NCBI RefSeq assembly: GCF_024436035.1
Contig: NZ_JANFNG010000007.1
Location: 1 to 64,000, forward strand
Length of the DNA: 64,000 nt
Direction: 5' to 3'
Origin: Streptomyces humicola
Lineage (GTDB): Bacteria; Actinomycetota; Actinomycetes; Streptomycetales; Streptomycetaceae
A model generated the notes under the pieces. The model saw nothing but the letters and a program-made list of their open reading frames with translations. It searched no databases and was not told the DNA's origin. Positions within the stretch are counted from its first letter, which is position 1; each line of letters starts with the position of its first letter. Positions 18,204 through 28,326 of the stretch are shown here, one piece after another. The position numbers and the translations under genes were made by a program.

Positions 18204-19769
18204 ATGACGACGACGCAGAAGCTGTGTGCCCCGGTTGCGGTTGCGCCCGAGGCCGCCGCGAGTCGTCGATGCCGCAGGTGCGGATGCCGTCTCAGCGCGT
18301 ACAACGCCGATGAGCTGTGCGGCGCCTGCGCGCGCGCCGAGCTGCCTCCGGCCGACGACACCCCGCGGGTCCCGGCCCGGGTCTGGGCCGACCCCGAGGT
18401 GCGTGAGGCGCTCGCGGCCTGGAATTTCGGACAGGTCAGCAGGCTGGTGCGGCAGCGCGGTTCGATCCGGCAGGAGGACGTGGCCCAGCTCACCGGCCTC
18501 AGCCAGGGGTTCCTGTCCATGCTCGAATCGGGCGCCCGCCGGCTGACCAGCATCGACCGCATAGTCGACTTCCTCGACGGCCTCGCCGTCCCCGCCGATC
18601 TGGTGCGCGTACCCAGGCGCAGGCCCGTGCCCCGTACGGCAGCGCTCGCCGCGATTCCCGCCCAGGCCGATCCGCGTCGCGCCGAGGGGGTCCCCCCGCA
18701 GGGCAGGGGGAGCACGGAGGCCGACGCCCCCTGGACAGCCGAACAGGCCATCGCCGCGCTCTCGGAGGCGACCACCTCCGTCTCCTCCGAGAGCCGAGCC
18801 GGCGCCGGCATGCCGCCTGCCCGTTGCTCGGAGCTCTCCGCGTACGTCCAGCGCTGGGCCACCGCCCCCTCGTACCGCATCGCCCGCCCCCAGCACACCG
18901 GTGCCGAGGTGCCGTCGGCCCTGCTCGACCAGGTACAGGCGACCACCGACCTGATGCGGCGCATGGATGACGAGCACGGAGGCGGCAGCCTCGCCCAGCC
19001 CGCGACCGCCCATCTCGCGGTCGTCGTGGGCCTGTTGCGGCACGGCCGTTACGGAACGGACACGGGACGGCGGCTCGCCGCCGTCGCCGCGGACGCGGCC
19101 GGACAGGCGGGCTGGTACCAACTCGACGGCGGCCGCCCTGCGGCGGCCGCCCAGCGGCTGATGTTCGCCGCCCTGCGCGCCGCTCACGCCGCCGACGACG
19201 CGCGGATCGCCGCCGGGGTGCTGGTGCACCTGGCGATCAGCGCCCACGCCGTCGGCCGTCCGCGCGACATGCTGGACGCGGTGCGCGCCGGCCAGGAGCG
19301 CACGCGCGACCTGGACGCCCCCGGGCTGCGCTCGGTCCTGCTCGCCTGGGAGGCCCGCGGCCACGCCAGACTCGGCCGGCGCCGCGAGGCGCTGAACGCC
19401 CTCGGCCTCGCCGCCGATCTGTGCGTACGCGGCCGCGGTGAGGACGAGCCGCAGTGGCTGATCAACCTCGACGAGGGCGACATCCACGCACAGGCCGGCA
19501 GCTGCCACCTCGACCTCGGCGACCACCGGCAGGCCGTCGCCTCGCTCACCCTCGCCGCCGAGCGGCTGCGCCCGGCCCAGGTGCGCACCCGCGGCCTGGT
19601 CCTCGCCAGGACGGCGACGGCGCGGCTGCGGCTCGGCGACCCGCAGGGAGCCCACGAGGTGGGCGAGAAGGCGATGGATCTCGCCGCCCGGATACGCTCC
19701 GCACGCCTGGACGAGCTGATCCGCGGCCTCACCGAATCGCTGCCCGGGTTGCGGCACCGCGTAGACTGA
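18204..19769 (+). CDS. XRE-family regulator with zinc-ribbon-like N-terminus and TPR-like C-terminus
   Basis: A 521-residue predicted transcription factor. Residues 22-46 carry two CxxC pairs (CRRC and CGAC), a likely zinc ribbon. An XRE HTH lies near residues 90-130 (RQEDVAQLTGLSQGFLSMLESGARRLTSIDRIVDFL). The rest, from about 215, is made of Ala/Leu/Arg-rich helical repeats like TPRs. This layout resembles streptomycete regulators of sporulation and antibiotics such as NsdA, but I cannot name an orthologue. ATG has GAGGAG upstream. It stands alone, with ArsR 36 bases downstream. Confidence 0.75.
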   Translation: MTTTQKLCAPVAVAPEAAASRRCRRCGCRLSAYNADELCGACARAELPPADDTPRVPARVWADPEVREALAAWNFGQVSRLVRQRGSIRQEDVAQLTGLSQGFLSMLESGARRLTSIDRIVDFLDGLAVPADLVRVPRRRPVPRTAALAAIPAQADPRRAEGVPPQGRGSTEADAPWTAEQAIAALSEATTSVSSESRAGAGMPPARCSELSAYVQRWATAPSYRIARPQHTGAEVPSALLDQVQATTDLMRRMDDEHGGGSLAQPATAHLAVVVGLLRHGRYGTDTGRRLAAVAADAAGQAGWYQLDGGRPAAAAQRLMFAALRAAHAADDARIAAGVLVHLAISAHAVGRPRDMLDAVRAGQERTRDLDAPGLRSVLLAWEARGHARLGRRREALNALGLAADLCVRGRGEDEPQWLINLDEGDIHAQAGSCHLDLGDHRQAVASLTLAAERLRPAQVRTRGLVLARTATARLRLGDPQGAHEVGEKAMDLAARIRSARLDELIRGLTESLPGLRHRVD

Positions 19770-19805
19770 GCCCTTTGCCGAGGACGCTGCGAGGGGAGGG
19801 GCCGG

Positions 19806-20150
19806 ATGGACGTGCTGCGCGCCGCCGACCCTTCCACCGAGGTGCTGCACGAGGCCGCTGCGTCCTTCGGTCTGCTCGCCTCGGCCGCGCGCCTGCACAT
19901 CGTCTGGGTGCTCTCGCAGGGCGAATGCGATGTGAGCACCCTCGCCCAGCGCGTCGGCGGCGCGCTGCCCGCCGTCAGCCAGCATCTCGCCAAGCTGAAA
20001 CTGGCCGGTCTCGTACGGTCGCGCCGTGAGGGCCGCCGCCAGGTGTATCTCGTCGACGACCCTCAAGTCGTCACGATCGTCCGCCTGATGGTCGGCCAGC
20101 TCACCGACCGCCACGCAACCCCGGACCGGCTGCGCGGCCTGGGGGCGTGA
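19806..20150 (+). CDS. ArsR/SmtB-family transcriptional regulator
   Basis: A 114-residue winged-helix repressor: LHIVWVLSQGECDVSTLAQRVGGALPAVSQHLAKLKLAGLVRSRREGRRQVYLV, followed by a helical tail ending HATPDRLRGLGA. The metal site normally read as ELCVCDL is here ECDVSTL, with a single cysteine, so a classical alpha-3 metal site is not evident. GGGGAGGGG precedes the ATG. It lies tail-to-tail with argS, and no transporter gene adjoins it, so the target is not obvious. Confidence 0.8.
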   Translation: MDVLRAADPSTEVLHEAAASFGLLASAARLHIVWVLSQGECDVSTLAQRVGGALPAVSQHLAKLKLAGLVRSRREGRRQVYLVDDPQVVTIVRLMVGQLTDRHATPDRLRGLGA

Positions 20151-20172
20151 CGGTCGGCTGCCTGCGGGGTGG

Positions 20173-21948
20173 TCAGAGACGCTCGGGTGTGCGGATGCCC
20201 AGCAGGGACATGCCCCGGTGGAGGGTGCGGGCGGTGAGATCGCAGAGGAACAGCCGGTTCTCCACCATCGCCGGGCCGCCCTCGGCCTTCAGCACCGGGC
20301 ACTGGTCGTAGAACGTCGTGTACGCCGAGGCCAGTGCGTAGAGGTAGGAGGCGAGCCGGTGCGGCTCGTAGACCTCGGTCACCTGGGCGATGGTCTCGGC
20401 GAACTCGTCCAGCAACAGCCCGAGTTGACGCTCGGCCGGAGCCAGCGGCAGCTCGGCGTGGGCCACCGGCCGCGCATCCCCGGCCTTGCGGAGGATCGAG
20501 CGGATACGGGCGTACGCGTACTGCAGGTAGACACTGGTGTCACCGCTGAGCGACACCATCCGGTCGAGGTCGAAGACGTAGTCCCGGCCGAGCGACGTCG
20601 ACAGGTCCGCGTACTTGATCGCACCAATGCCGACCTCGGCGGCCCGCTCGGCGATCTCCGCCTCCGTGAGGTCCTGGCTCTTCTCGCGGACGACGGCCGC
20701 GGCCCGGTCGACCGCCTCGTCGAGCAGGTCCACCAAGCGGAAGGACTCGCCCTCACGGGTCTTGAACGGCTTGCCGTCCTTGCCGAGGACAGTGCCGAAC
20801 GGCAGATGCTTGACCGTGACGTCCTCGGTGAGCCAGCCGGCCCGCCGGGCGGTCTCGAAGACCATCCGGAAGTGCAGCGCCTGCCGTGCGTCCACGACGT
20901 ACAGCAGTGTGTCGGCGTGCAGGTCGGCAACCCGGTTGCGGATCGCGGACAGGTCGGTCGCCGCGTAGCCGAAGCCGCCGTCGGCCTTCTGCACGATCAA
21001 CGGGACCGGCTCGCCGTCCTTGCCCTTGATGTCGTCGAAGAAGACGCACAGCGCGCCGTTGGAACGGACGGCGACGCCCGACTCCTCCAGCAGCTTGCAG
21101 GTCTCGACGAGCATGTCGTTGTAGGCGCTCTCGCCGACGATGTCCGCGTCGCGGATCTCGATGTCCAGCTTGTCGTAGACCGAGTAGAAGTAGATCTTCG
21201 ACTCGTCGACGAACTTCTGCCACAGCTGCAGCGTCTCCGGGTCGCCCGCCTGCAGGTCCACCACGCGCCGCCGCGCCCGGTCCCTGAACTCGGGGTCGGA
21301 GTCGAAGAGCGTGCGCGAGGCCTTGTAGAGGCGGTTCAGCCGCGACATCGCCTCCTCGCCGGCCTCCTCGCCGGCCTGCGCCTCGTCGGCCGCGTGGTCC
21401 AGCTCGTGCGGGTGCTCGATCAGGTACTGGATGAGCATGCCGAACTGGGTGCCCCAGTCGCCAATGTGGTGGCGCCGGATCACCGTCTCGCCGCCGAACT
21501 CCAGGATCTTCACGATCGCGTCGCCGATCACCGACGACCGCAGATGGCCGACGTGCATCTCCTTGGCCACGTTCGGCTGCGCGTAGTCGACCACCGTGAT
21601 GCCCGGCGTCTGCGCCCGCGGCACCCCGAGCCGGTCGTCCGCGGCGCGCGCCGCCAGCGTGGAGGTGATCGCCGCGTCGGCCACCGTGATGTTGAGGAAG
21701 CCCGGGCCCGACACCTCGACGTCCGCGATCAGGTCGTCGGCCGGGAGGGCGCCCACCACCTGGGTCGCGAGCTCCCGCGGGTTGGCCTTGTTCCGCTTGG
21801 CCAGGCCCAGCACCCCGTTGGCCTGGAAGTCCGCCCGGTCGCTGCGTCGCAGCAGCGGGTCGGCACCGGCGGCCGACGGCACGGCAGCCGCGAGGGCGGC
21901 CGAGACACGCTGCTGGATCGAGGCGGAAAGGGAAGGGACCGAAGCCAT
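20173..21948 (-). CDS. argS: arginyl-tRNA synthetase
   Basis: A 591-residue class I synthetase. An N-terminal Add1-type domain is followed by [23 protein letters not shown], where HVGH is the HIGH motif. The KMSKS position is a relaxed motif near TREGESFRL, typical of ArgRS. The DALR anticodon-binding domain ends in [16 protein letters not shown], a family signature. ATG at 21948 is conserved. It is divergent from lysS with 187 bases between, so both promoters lie there. Confidence 0.95.
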   Translation of the reverse strand: MASVPSLSASIQQRVSAALAAAVPSAAGADPLLRRSDRADFQANGVLGLAKRNKANPRELATQVVGALPADDLIADVEVSGPGFLNITVADAAITSTLAARAADDRLGVPRAQTPGITVVDYAQPNVAKEMHVGHLRSSVIGDAIVKILEFGGETVIRRHHIGDWGTQFGMLIQYLIEHPHELDHAADEAQAGEEAGEEAMSRLNRLYKASRTLFDSDPEFRDRARRRVVDLQAGDPETLQLWQKFVDESKIYFYSVYDKLDIEIRDADIVGESAYNDMLVETCKLLEESGVAVRSNGALCVFFDDIKGKDGEPVPLIVQKADGGFGYAATDLSAIRNRVADLHADTLLYVVDARQALHFRMVFETARRAGWLTEDVTVKHLPFGTVLGKDGKPFKTREGESFRLVDLLDEAVDRAAAVVREKSQDLTEAEIAERAAEVGIGAIKYADLSTSLGRDYVFDLDRMVSLSGDTSVYLQYAYARIRSILRKAGDARPVAHAELPLAPAERQLGLLLDEFAETIAQVTEVYEPHRLASYLYALASAYTTFYDQCPVLKAEGGPAMVENRLFLCDLTARTLHRGMSLLGIRTPERL

Positions 21949-22135
21949 GGGATGAGTGCCGTTCCTGGATAGGTGGTCAGGGTTGGTCGGGGTCGGTTAT
22001 GGGTCGCATCGTCGCACGTATGGCGTCTCAATCGCTCCTGAGTATTCCACGGCGACAGGCCGCCCTCGGGAGATGGGACAATCGACGCGGGACAGCAATC
22101 AGAGCGACAGCAAGCGCAGGAAGGGACCAGAGACT

Positions 22136-23791
22136 GTGGCTGGCAGCACCGAGGCCGACTGGGTCGCCCGTTTCGCCGATGACGTCATCGCGGAAGCCGA
22201 GCGTCGGGCTCCCGGCGAGAAAATCATCTGCGCCTCGGGCATCAGCCCGTCCGGGCCCATCCACCTGGGCAATCTGCGCGAGATCATGGTCCCGCACCTG
22301 GTCGCCGACGAGATCAAGCGCCGCGGTGTGCCGTGCGAGCACATCCTGTCGTGGGACGACTTCGACCGGTACCGCAAGGTCCCGGCCGGATACGACCCCG
22401 CGTACTGCGAGCACATCGGCAAGCCGCTGACCTCGGTCCCGGCGCCCGCGGGCAGCGAGTACGACAGCTGGTCGGAACACTTCAAGGCGCCGTTCCGGGC
22501 CGCGCTCGCCACGCTCGGCGTTGAGGTGACCGAGATCAGCCAGACGCACGAGTACACCTCGGGCACCTACCGCGACAGCATCCTCCACGCGATGCGCGAG
22601 CGCAGGCACATCGACTCCGTCCTCGGCCGTTACCGCACCAAGAAGAAGACGACGGAGGTGCAGGACGACGAGGAGACCGGCGTTGCGGCCGATTACTACC
22701 CGTACAAGCCGTACTGCTCCGTGTGCGACCGCGACCTGACCACCGTCACCTCGTACGACGAGGAGACCACCGAGCTGACGTACACCTGCGTGTGCGGGCA
22801 CTGCGAGACCGTCCGGCTCAGCGAGTTCAACCGCGGCAAGCTGGTCTGGAAGGTCGACTGGCCGATGCGCTGGGCCTACAAGGGCGTGATGTTCGAGCCG
22901 TCCGGCGTCGACCATCAGTCGCCCGGCTCGTCGTTCATGGTCGGCCAGCAACTGGTGCGGGAGATCTTCGGCGCCGAGCCGCCGATCGGCCCGATGTACG
23001 CGTTCGTCGGCATCAGCGGCATGGCCAAGATGAGCAGCTCCAAGGGCGGCGTGCCGACCGCCGAGGACGCGCTGCGGATCATGGAGCCGCAGCTGCTGCG
23101 CTGGCTGTACGCGCGGCGCCGCCCCAACCAGGCGTTCAACATCTCCTTCGATCAGGAGATCAGCCGCACCTACGACGAGTGGGACGCGCTGGAGCGCAAG
23201 ATCGAGGCCGGCACGGCGGCGCCGGTCGACGTCGCGATCCACTCGCGCGCCGCCCGCACGGCGTCGGGCGAGCTGCCGACGACGCCGCGCAAGCTGCCGT
23301 TCCGCACCCTCGCATCGGTGGTGGACATCACCACCGGCCACGAGGAGCAGACGCTGCGGATCCTGCGCGACTTCACCATCGACGACCCGATCGACTCGCT
23401 CGACGAGTTGCAGCCGCGGCTGGGCAAGGCCGAGGCGTGGGTCACCACCCATGTCGAGCCGGAGCAGCGCACCCAGGTGCGCACCGAGCCCGACCGCGAG
23501 ACGCTCGCCACGCTCGGCGACGCCGACCGCGAGGCGCTCAAACTCCTCGTCGACGGGCTGGAGGAGCACTGGTCGCTCGACGGGCTGACGACGCTCGTCT
23601 ACGCCGTGCCGAAGCTCCAGGCCGGCATGGCGGCCGACGCCAAGCCGACTCCGGAGCTGAAGGTGGCGCAGCGGTCGTTCTTCGCCCTGCTCTACAAGCT
23701 GCTCGTCGGCCGTGACACCGGTCCGCGGCTGCCCACGCTTCTGCTCGCCGTGGGCGCGGACAAGGTGCGGGAGTTGCTCGGCGCGAGCTGA
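22136..23791 (+). CDS. lysS: lysyl-tRNA synthetase, class I
   Basis: A 551-residue class I LysRS, the archaeal-type enzyme used by streptomycetes rather than the common class II form. PSGPIHLGNLRE is the HIGH motif, GMAKMSSSKGG the KMSKS motif, and CSVCDRD with CVCGHCE forms a zinc-binding insert. The C-terminal helical cage ends with LLYKLLVGRDTGPRLPTLLLAVG. The GTG at 22136 gives the usual N-terminus; a longer frame from 21956 extends into the divergent argS promoter region. GGAAGG lies about 12 bases upstream. Confidence 0.92.
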   Translation: MAGSTEADWVARFADDVIAEAERRAPGEKIICASGISPSGPIHLGNLREIMVPHLVADEIKRRGVPCEHILSWDDFDRYRKVPAGYDPAYCEHIGKPLTSVPAPAGSEYDSWSEHFKAPFRAALATLGVEVTEISQTHEYTSGTYRDSILHAMRERRHIDSVLGRYRTKKKTTEVQDDEETGVAADYYPYKPYCSVCDRDLTTVTSYDEETTELTYTCVCGHCETVRLSEFNRGKLVWKVDWPMRWAYKGVMFEPSGVDHQSPGSSFMVGQQLVREIFGAEPPIGPMYAFVGISGMAKMSSSKGGVPTAEDALRIMEPQLLRWLYARRRPNQAFNISFDQEISRTYDEWDALERKIEAGTAAPVDVAIHSRAARTASGELPTTPRKLPFRTLASVVDITTGHEEQTLRILRDFTIDDPIDSLDELQPRLGKAEAWVTTHVEPEQRTQVRTEPDRETLATLGDADREALKLLVDGLEEHWSLDGLTTLVYAVPKLQAGMAADAKPTPELKVAQRSFFALLYKLLVGRDTGPRLPTLLLAVGADKVRELLGAS

Positions 23792-23806
23792 GTCACCCGA
23801 CCCGAG

Positions 23807-24991
23807 TCATCCGACCTGCTCCATCTCCAGGCGGTAGCGCTCGTGGAGCTCGCGCAGGTGAGGGCGGAGGTACTGCTCGGTGAGCGGGCCTCCGCTCTCG
23901 GCCGTTATGCCGTAACCGTCCACCAGATACAGCGCGAGCTGGCGGGCGTTGGGCGCCGTGCCGTGGTCGGAGACGTAGGTGTTGTACGCGCTGTAGAGCG
24001 CGTCGTCGAGGGTGACGCCGTCCGGCAGGAGAGGCCCCTCAGGCTCGGGCTGCGGGGGCGCGGGAGGCACGAGCGCACGGCGGCGTCCCGGGCCCACGGG
24101 GACGGTGACGGCAGGTTCGGGCGGCTGGGGTGCTGGGGGCGCGGGCGCGGGTTCCGGCTCCGGGACGGGCTCCTGCTGCGGCTCCGGCTCCCGTACCCGT
24201 TCCCTTACGGGCTGCGGCGGTTCGGGGACCGCCTCGTGCACCGGCTCGGGGCCCGGCGCGGGCGCGGGTGCCGGAGCCGGCGCGGCTTCGAGGGCCCGGT
24301 CGGGAGCGATCCCGGCGGCCGCGAGACCGGCCGGACCGGTCTCGGCGAGCGGTACCCCGTACCGTGCGAGCCGCAGCGGCATCAGCGACTCCACCGGCGC
24401 CCTGCGCCGCCAGCCGCGCCCGTACCTCGCGCGCAGGCGCGCCTGGTAGACGAGCCGGTCCTGCTCGAGCCGGATCACCTCGTCGTAGGAGCGCAGCTCC
24501 CACAGCTTCATCCGGCGCCACAGCCGGAAGGTGGACGGGAACGCCAGCAGCCAGCGCGCGATGCGCACCGACTCCATGTGCCGGTCCGCGGTGATGTCCG
24601 CGATTCGCCCGATGGCGTGGCGCGCGGCCTCGACAGTGACCACGAACAGGATCGGGATCACGGCGTGCATGCCGACACCGAGCGGATCCGGCCACGCGGC
24701 GGCGCCGTTGAAGGCGATGGTCGCCGCAGTGAGCAGCCACGCGGTGTGCCGCAGCAGCGGGAACGGGATGCGGAACCAGGTCAGCAGCAGGTCGAGCGCG
24801 AGCAGGACGACGATTCCCGCGTCGATCCCGATCGGGAAGACGTTCGCGAACCAGCCGAAACCTTCCCGCAGCGCGAGCGTGCGCACCGCCGCATACGACC
24901 CGGCGAAGCCGATCGCGGCGATGACCACCGCGCCGGTGACGACGACTCCGGCCAATATGCGGTGCGCACGGCCCATTCGTATCGCGGACAT
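23807..24991 (-). CDS. DUF2637 membrane protein with Pro/Glu-rich linker
   Basis: A 394-residue protein with four or five membrane segments in the first 130 residues (ILAGVVVTGAVVIAAIGFAGSYAAV, IGIDAGIVVLLALDLLLTWF, HAVIPILFVVTVEAARHAIG), typical of DUF2637. A basic stretch, a Pro/Glu/Ala-rich linker near 235-310 and a C-terminal folded segment (DDALYSAYNTYVSDHGTAPNARQLALYL...) follow. The tail resembles domains in plasmid-spread (Spd) proteins, but no transfer genes are near. ATG at 24991 has GGGAGGA upstream. It is in line with two lipoprotein genes. Confidence 0.8.
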   Translation of the reverse strand: MSAIRMGRAHRILAGVVVTGAVVIAAIGFAGSYAAVRTLALREGFGWFANVFPIGIDAGIVVLLALDLLLTWFRIPFPLLRHTAWLLTAATIAFNGAAAWPDPLGVGMHAVIPILFVVTVEAARHAIGRIADITADRHMESVRIARWLLAFPSTFRLWRRMKLWELRSYDEVIRLEQDRLVYQARLRARYGRGWRRRAPVESLMPLRLARYGVPLAETGPAGLAAAGIAPDRALEAAPAPAPAPAPGPEPVHEAVPEPPQPVRERVREPEPQQEPVPEPEPAPAPPAPQPPEPAVTVPVGPGRRRALVPPAPPQPEPEGPLLPDGVTLDDALYSAYNTYVSDHGTAPNARQLALYLVDGYGITAESGGPLTEQYLRPHLRELHERYRLEMEQVG

Positions 24992-25086
24992 CCCGGCGGT
25001 TCCTCCCGCCCTCGGCAACTGGCCGCGCCAGCTTGTCATACCAACGCGAGCCAGGTGCGCAGGGCACGGCAGGGGTTACACAGCAG

Positions 25087-25785
25087 TCACTTGCCGGCCA
25101 CCGTGGCCTGCACCGATGCGATGGCATCCTTGGCGGCCTGCTGTGCGTCGGTGTTCATCTGGTCGGCCTTGGGCTTGTTGTCGCCTTCGAGGCCGGCGCC
25201 GCTGAAGTCCACCGTCACGATGACGTTGGAGGTACGGGCCACCACGGTCGCGTAGTGATAGTCCGTATTGCTCTTGTTTGCGTCCCAGGTGATCAGGGTC
25301 GCCTCGTCGCCGACGCCGCTCGCCTGCGTGGTCTTGGCGCCCGCGGCCTTTGCGGCGTTCTGCACGGCCGTCTGCAGAGCGGACGCGGCCTGCTCCTCCG
25401 CGGAGCCGCCGCCGGGGGCGGAGTCGAAGCGCTGGAACGAGTCGTCGAGGTAGCGGTACTGGTAGCCGTCGAGCCCCGTCCACGAGCAGCCGCCGCGGTC
25501 GTTGGCGTCCTCGGAGGCCACGGGCTGCCCGCCCGCGTCCTTCACGCTCGGGACCATCGACTTGACGGTGTTCTGGTTGATCGCCTTGCAGGGGTCGGGC
25601 ACCTTCGCATACTTCGCCGGCGCCAGGCTCGGCGACGCATCGGCGGATGACGACGCGGCTGCGCCGCCGGACCCGCTCTGCGCGCCGTTCGACGAGCCTG
25701 ATCCCGAGGAGCAGCCGGCCACGAGCATCACCGGCACGGTTGCGGAGGCGAGGAGAAGAGCGAGGCGCGGGGCTTGTCTGTGCAT
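25087..25785 (-). CDS. lipoprotein, DUF3558-like
   Basis: A 232-residue exported lipoprotein. The signal peptide ends in the lipobox VAGC at about residue 23, followed by a Ser/Gly linker. The folded part has DPCKAINQNTVKSM and GGCSWTGLDGYQYRYL, two cysteines likely to form a disulfide, and a C-terminal VIVTVDFSGAG strand, as in DUF3558. Function is unknown. ATG at 25785 has GGAAGGA upstream; a longer frame lacks a signal peptide. It is a diverged paralogue of the lipoprotein encoded upstream. Confidence 0.82.
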   Translation of the reverse strand: MHRQAPRLALLLASATVPVMLVAGCSSGSGSSNGAQSGSGGAAASSSADASPSLAPAKYAKVPDPCKAINQNTVKSMVPSVKDAGGQPVASEDANDRGGCSWTGLDGYQYRYLDDSFQRFDSAPGGGSAEEQAASALQTAVQNAAKAAGAKTTQASGVGDEATLITWDANKSNTDYHYATVVARTSNVIVTVDFSGAGLEGDNKPKADQMNTDAQQAAKDAIASVQATVAGK

Positions 25786-25938
25786 GGGTCCTTCCGTCGT
25801 TCGCGGACGTAAGGGCCCACAATACGTTCTTTGCCGCAATGCCCCTATGCGGAGAGCCTCGATGCGGATGAGGCTTCGGCCACAGCGGCGGCTGCGGGGC
25901 GGGGCGGCTGCTGCCTCAGCCGCTGCCTCGCCGCCGCC

Positions 25939-26790
25939 TCAGCTGTTGAAGCTCCGGGCGAGCTGCTGCGCCAGTCCGAAGGTGCCCAGTTGAAGGTCTG
26001 CACTCGGCGGAATGACCGTTTTGTCGTTCGACCACTGTGAAAACTTCACGGTGACGAGGACGTTGGCGATCCGGAACACGACCGTGACATCACGGTGCAC
26101 GGCCGAATCCATCGTCGTGAGCGCGTCATTCAGATACGCGGCGTCACCGATGCCGCCGACCCGCCGCGGAGTGGTGTCGCTCGCCTCGGCGCTGTCGCTG
26201 GGCGCGGCGGAGAAGGAGGCGGAGGGGGTCGACGTCGCAGTGAGCGTGGGTGAGGCGGACGCGGAAGCCGGTGCCGACGCCGATGAGCTGGGCGATGCCG
26301 ACGGGCTGGACGACGTGCTGGGCGATGCGCTCGGGTCCGCGCCGGGGATGTGCGCGGCCTGTGCCATCTGCTCGTAGACCTGGGCCGCCTTGTCGTCGTC
26401 GCTGACCGTCGGGTCGTACGAGACGACACGCTCGAAATCGACGCTGAGGTAGCGGGTGCCGCCCGGCACCGTACCGTTCCACTGGCACCCGACGCGCCGG
26501 TCGGGGTCGTAGGTGAGCGTGGCTGTGCCGGCGTAATTCTGTGAGCTGGGCAGCAACGCGTGCAGCGTCTGGCTGTCGACGCTGCCGCACGGCTCGGGAA
26601 GCGTCTGGTACTTGCCGGGCGGGGCGGCCGGGGCGGTGTCGCTGCGGCTGCTGGTGTTCGCGCTGCCCGAGGTGGAGCCGGAACCGCCCGAGCCCGAGCA
26701 GGACGCGAGCGAGGCGATGGCGGCAAGCGACAGCACGCCCGCGAGGGCGCCGCTGAGCACCGGCCGGGACGTGGCTCCCCTTGGCTGCAC
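25939..26790 (-). CDS. lipoprotein, DUF3558-like, with Ser/Ala repeat linker
   Basis: A 283-residue exported lipoprotein with lipobox LASC near residue 30. It has the same fold signs as its neighbour: LPEPCGSVDSQTLHALLP, VGCQWNGTVPGGTRYLSVDFE, and VTVVFRIANVLVTVKFSQW. A Ser/Ala/Pro low-complexity insert of about 50 residues splits the domain. The GTG at 26790 has GGAAGGGG seven bases upstream. The pair suggests an old duplication. Cell-envelope function is likely but not known. Confidence 0.8.
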   Translation of the reverse strand: MQPRGATSRPVLSGALAGVLSLAAIASLASCSGSGGSGSTSGSANTSSRSDTAPAAPPGKYQTLPEPCGSVDSQTLHALLPSSQNYAGTATLTYDPDRRVGCQWNGTVPGGTRYLSVDFERVVSYDPTVSDDDKAAQVYEQMAQAAHIPGADPSASPSTSSSPSASPSSSASAPASASASPTLTATSTPSASFSAAPSDSAEASDTTPRRVGGIGDAAYLNDALTTMDSAVHRDVTVVFRIANVLVTVKFSQWSNDKTVIPPSADLQLGTFGLAQQLARSFNS

Positions 26791-27007
26791 TACCTGGCCC
26801 CTTCCGCTCGCCCCGTTCGCCGTCAAAATCCGTTGCCGCCCACGGGCGGTCGGTGAACACAATGTCTATCGCAGACCTTGGCGTTGCCGCCGGTTCGATG
26901 TGGTGAATGAGCTGCTTCGCCCTCTATTCCGCTCTGCGCATGTTCGTTGGAAATCAGCATGCTTTTGCCGCCTTGGTGGTCCTTAATGCCAAGGCTCGGG
27001 GGAGACG

Positions 27008-28201
27008 ATGAGTTACACAGAGGTACCCGGCATCCGGGTGCCGATCAGGATGTGGACGGATCCGTCCACCGTCGAGGACGTCGCGATGCAGCAGCTGCGC
27101 AACGTCTCGTCGCTGCCGTGGATCAAGGGCCTGGCCGTGATGCCGGATGTGCACTACGGCAAGGGAGCCACGGTCGGCTCGGTGATCGCGATGCACGGCG
27201 CGGTGTGCCCGGCGGCAGTCGGCGTCGACATCGGCTGCGGGATGAGTGCGGTGAGGACATCGTTGACCGCGAACGACCTCCCCGGCGACCTCTCCCGGCT
27301 GCGCTCGCGCATCGAGCAGGCCATCCCGGTCGGCCGCGGCATGCACGACGACCCGGTGGACCCGCGCCGCCTGCACGGCGTCCCCACTGCCGACTGGGAC
27401 TGCTTCTGGAGCGCATTCGGCGAACTCGCCGAGCCGGTCAGGCCCCGCGAGGAGCGCGCCGCCAAGCAGATGGGCACGCTCGGTTCCGGCAACCACTTCA
27501 TCGAGGTGTGTCTCGACGAGTCGGGCGCGGTCTGGCTCATGCTGCACTCGGGATCGCGCAACATTGGCAAGGAGCTTGCCGAGTACCACATCGGCGAGGC
27601 CCGGAAACTCCCGCACAACCAGGGCCTGATCGACCGTGACCTGGCCGTCTTCGTCTCCGACACCCCGCAGATGGCGGCGTACCGCCGCGATCTGTTCTGG
27701 GCGCAGGAGTACGCCAGGCGCAACCGCGCGATCATGATGGCGCTCTTCCAGGACGTGCTGCGCAAGGAGTTCAGGAAGGCGAAGGTCACCTTCGACGACG
27801 TGATCTCCTGTCACCACAACTACGTGAGCGAGGAGCAGTGCGAGGGCATGGACCTGCTCGTGACCCGCAAGGGCGCGATCCGTGCGGGCTCCGGAGACTA
27901 TGGGATCATTCCCGGCTCGATGGGGACGGGCTCGTACATCGTGCGCGGTCTGGGCAATGCGGCGTCGTTCAACTCGGCCTCGCACGGTGCGGGGAGGAGG
28001 ATGAGCCGCAACGCGGCGAAGCGGCGTTTCACCGCGCGCGACCTGGAGGAGCAGACGCGGGGCGTGGAGTGCCGCAAGGACTCCGGTGTGGTGGACGAGA
28101 TCCCGGGCGCCTACAAGCCGATCGAGAAGGTCATCGACCAGCAGCGGGACCTGGTGGAGGTCGTGGCCAAGCTGAAGCAGGTCGTGTGCGTCAAGGGCTG
28201 A
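27008..28201 (+). CDS. rtcB: RtcB family RNA-splicing ligase
   Basis: A 397-residue RtcB protein that joins RNA 2',3'-cyclic phosphate or 3'-phosphate ends to 5'-OH ends with GTP and Mn2+. Metal and catalytic residues are in MPDVHYGKGATVGSV, VGVDIGCGM (conserved Cys), GSGNHFIEV, MLHSGSRNIGKE, CHHNYVSEE, and SHGAGRRMSR, which holds the GMP-accepting His. ATG follows GGGGGAGACG. There is no rtcA or rtcR nearby, so a damage-induced RNA repair operon of the E. coli type is not evident. Confidence 0.92.
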   Translation: MSYTEVPGIRVPIRMWTDPSTVEDVAMQQLRNVSSLPWIKGLAVMPDVHYGKGATVGSVIAMHGAVCPAAVGVDIGCGMSAVRTSLTANDLPGDLSRLRSRIEQAIPVGRGMHDDPVDPRRLHGVPTADWDCFWSAFGELAEPVRPREERAAKQMGTLGSGNHFIEVCLDESGAVWLMLHSGSRNIGKELAEYHIGEARKLPHNQGLIDRDLAVFVSDTPQMAAYRRDLFWAQEYARRNRAIMMALFQDVLRKEFRKAKVTFDDVISCHHNYVSEEQCEGMDLLVTRKGAIRAGSGDYGIIPGSMGTGSYIVRGLGNAASFNSASHGAGRRMSRNAAKRRFTARDLEEQTRGVECRKDSGVVDEIPGAYKPIEKVIDQQRDLVEVVAKLKQVVCVKG

Positions 28202-28326
28202 CAACCCGGCTCGGCGCCATGATGGCCGCGGCCCTGGGCACGCCGGCCTGGTTCGGGCGCCGCTCCGTGGTCTGACGTCCGTCCCAGCCGCGGTCGCCTA
28301 CCCGATTCGTACGCGAGGGCGCTGCG

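Noticed and set aside
17844-20114. 756-residue minus-strand reading frame
   Set aside because: It overlaps clear genes (hemB end, XRE and ArsR regulators) and has the Arg/Gly/Ala composition of an antisense shadow in high-GC DNA.
21949-22135. tRNA gene between argS and lysS
   Set aside because: No cloverleaf or TTCGA T-loop could be drawn in the gap.
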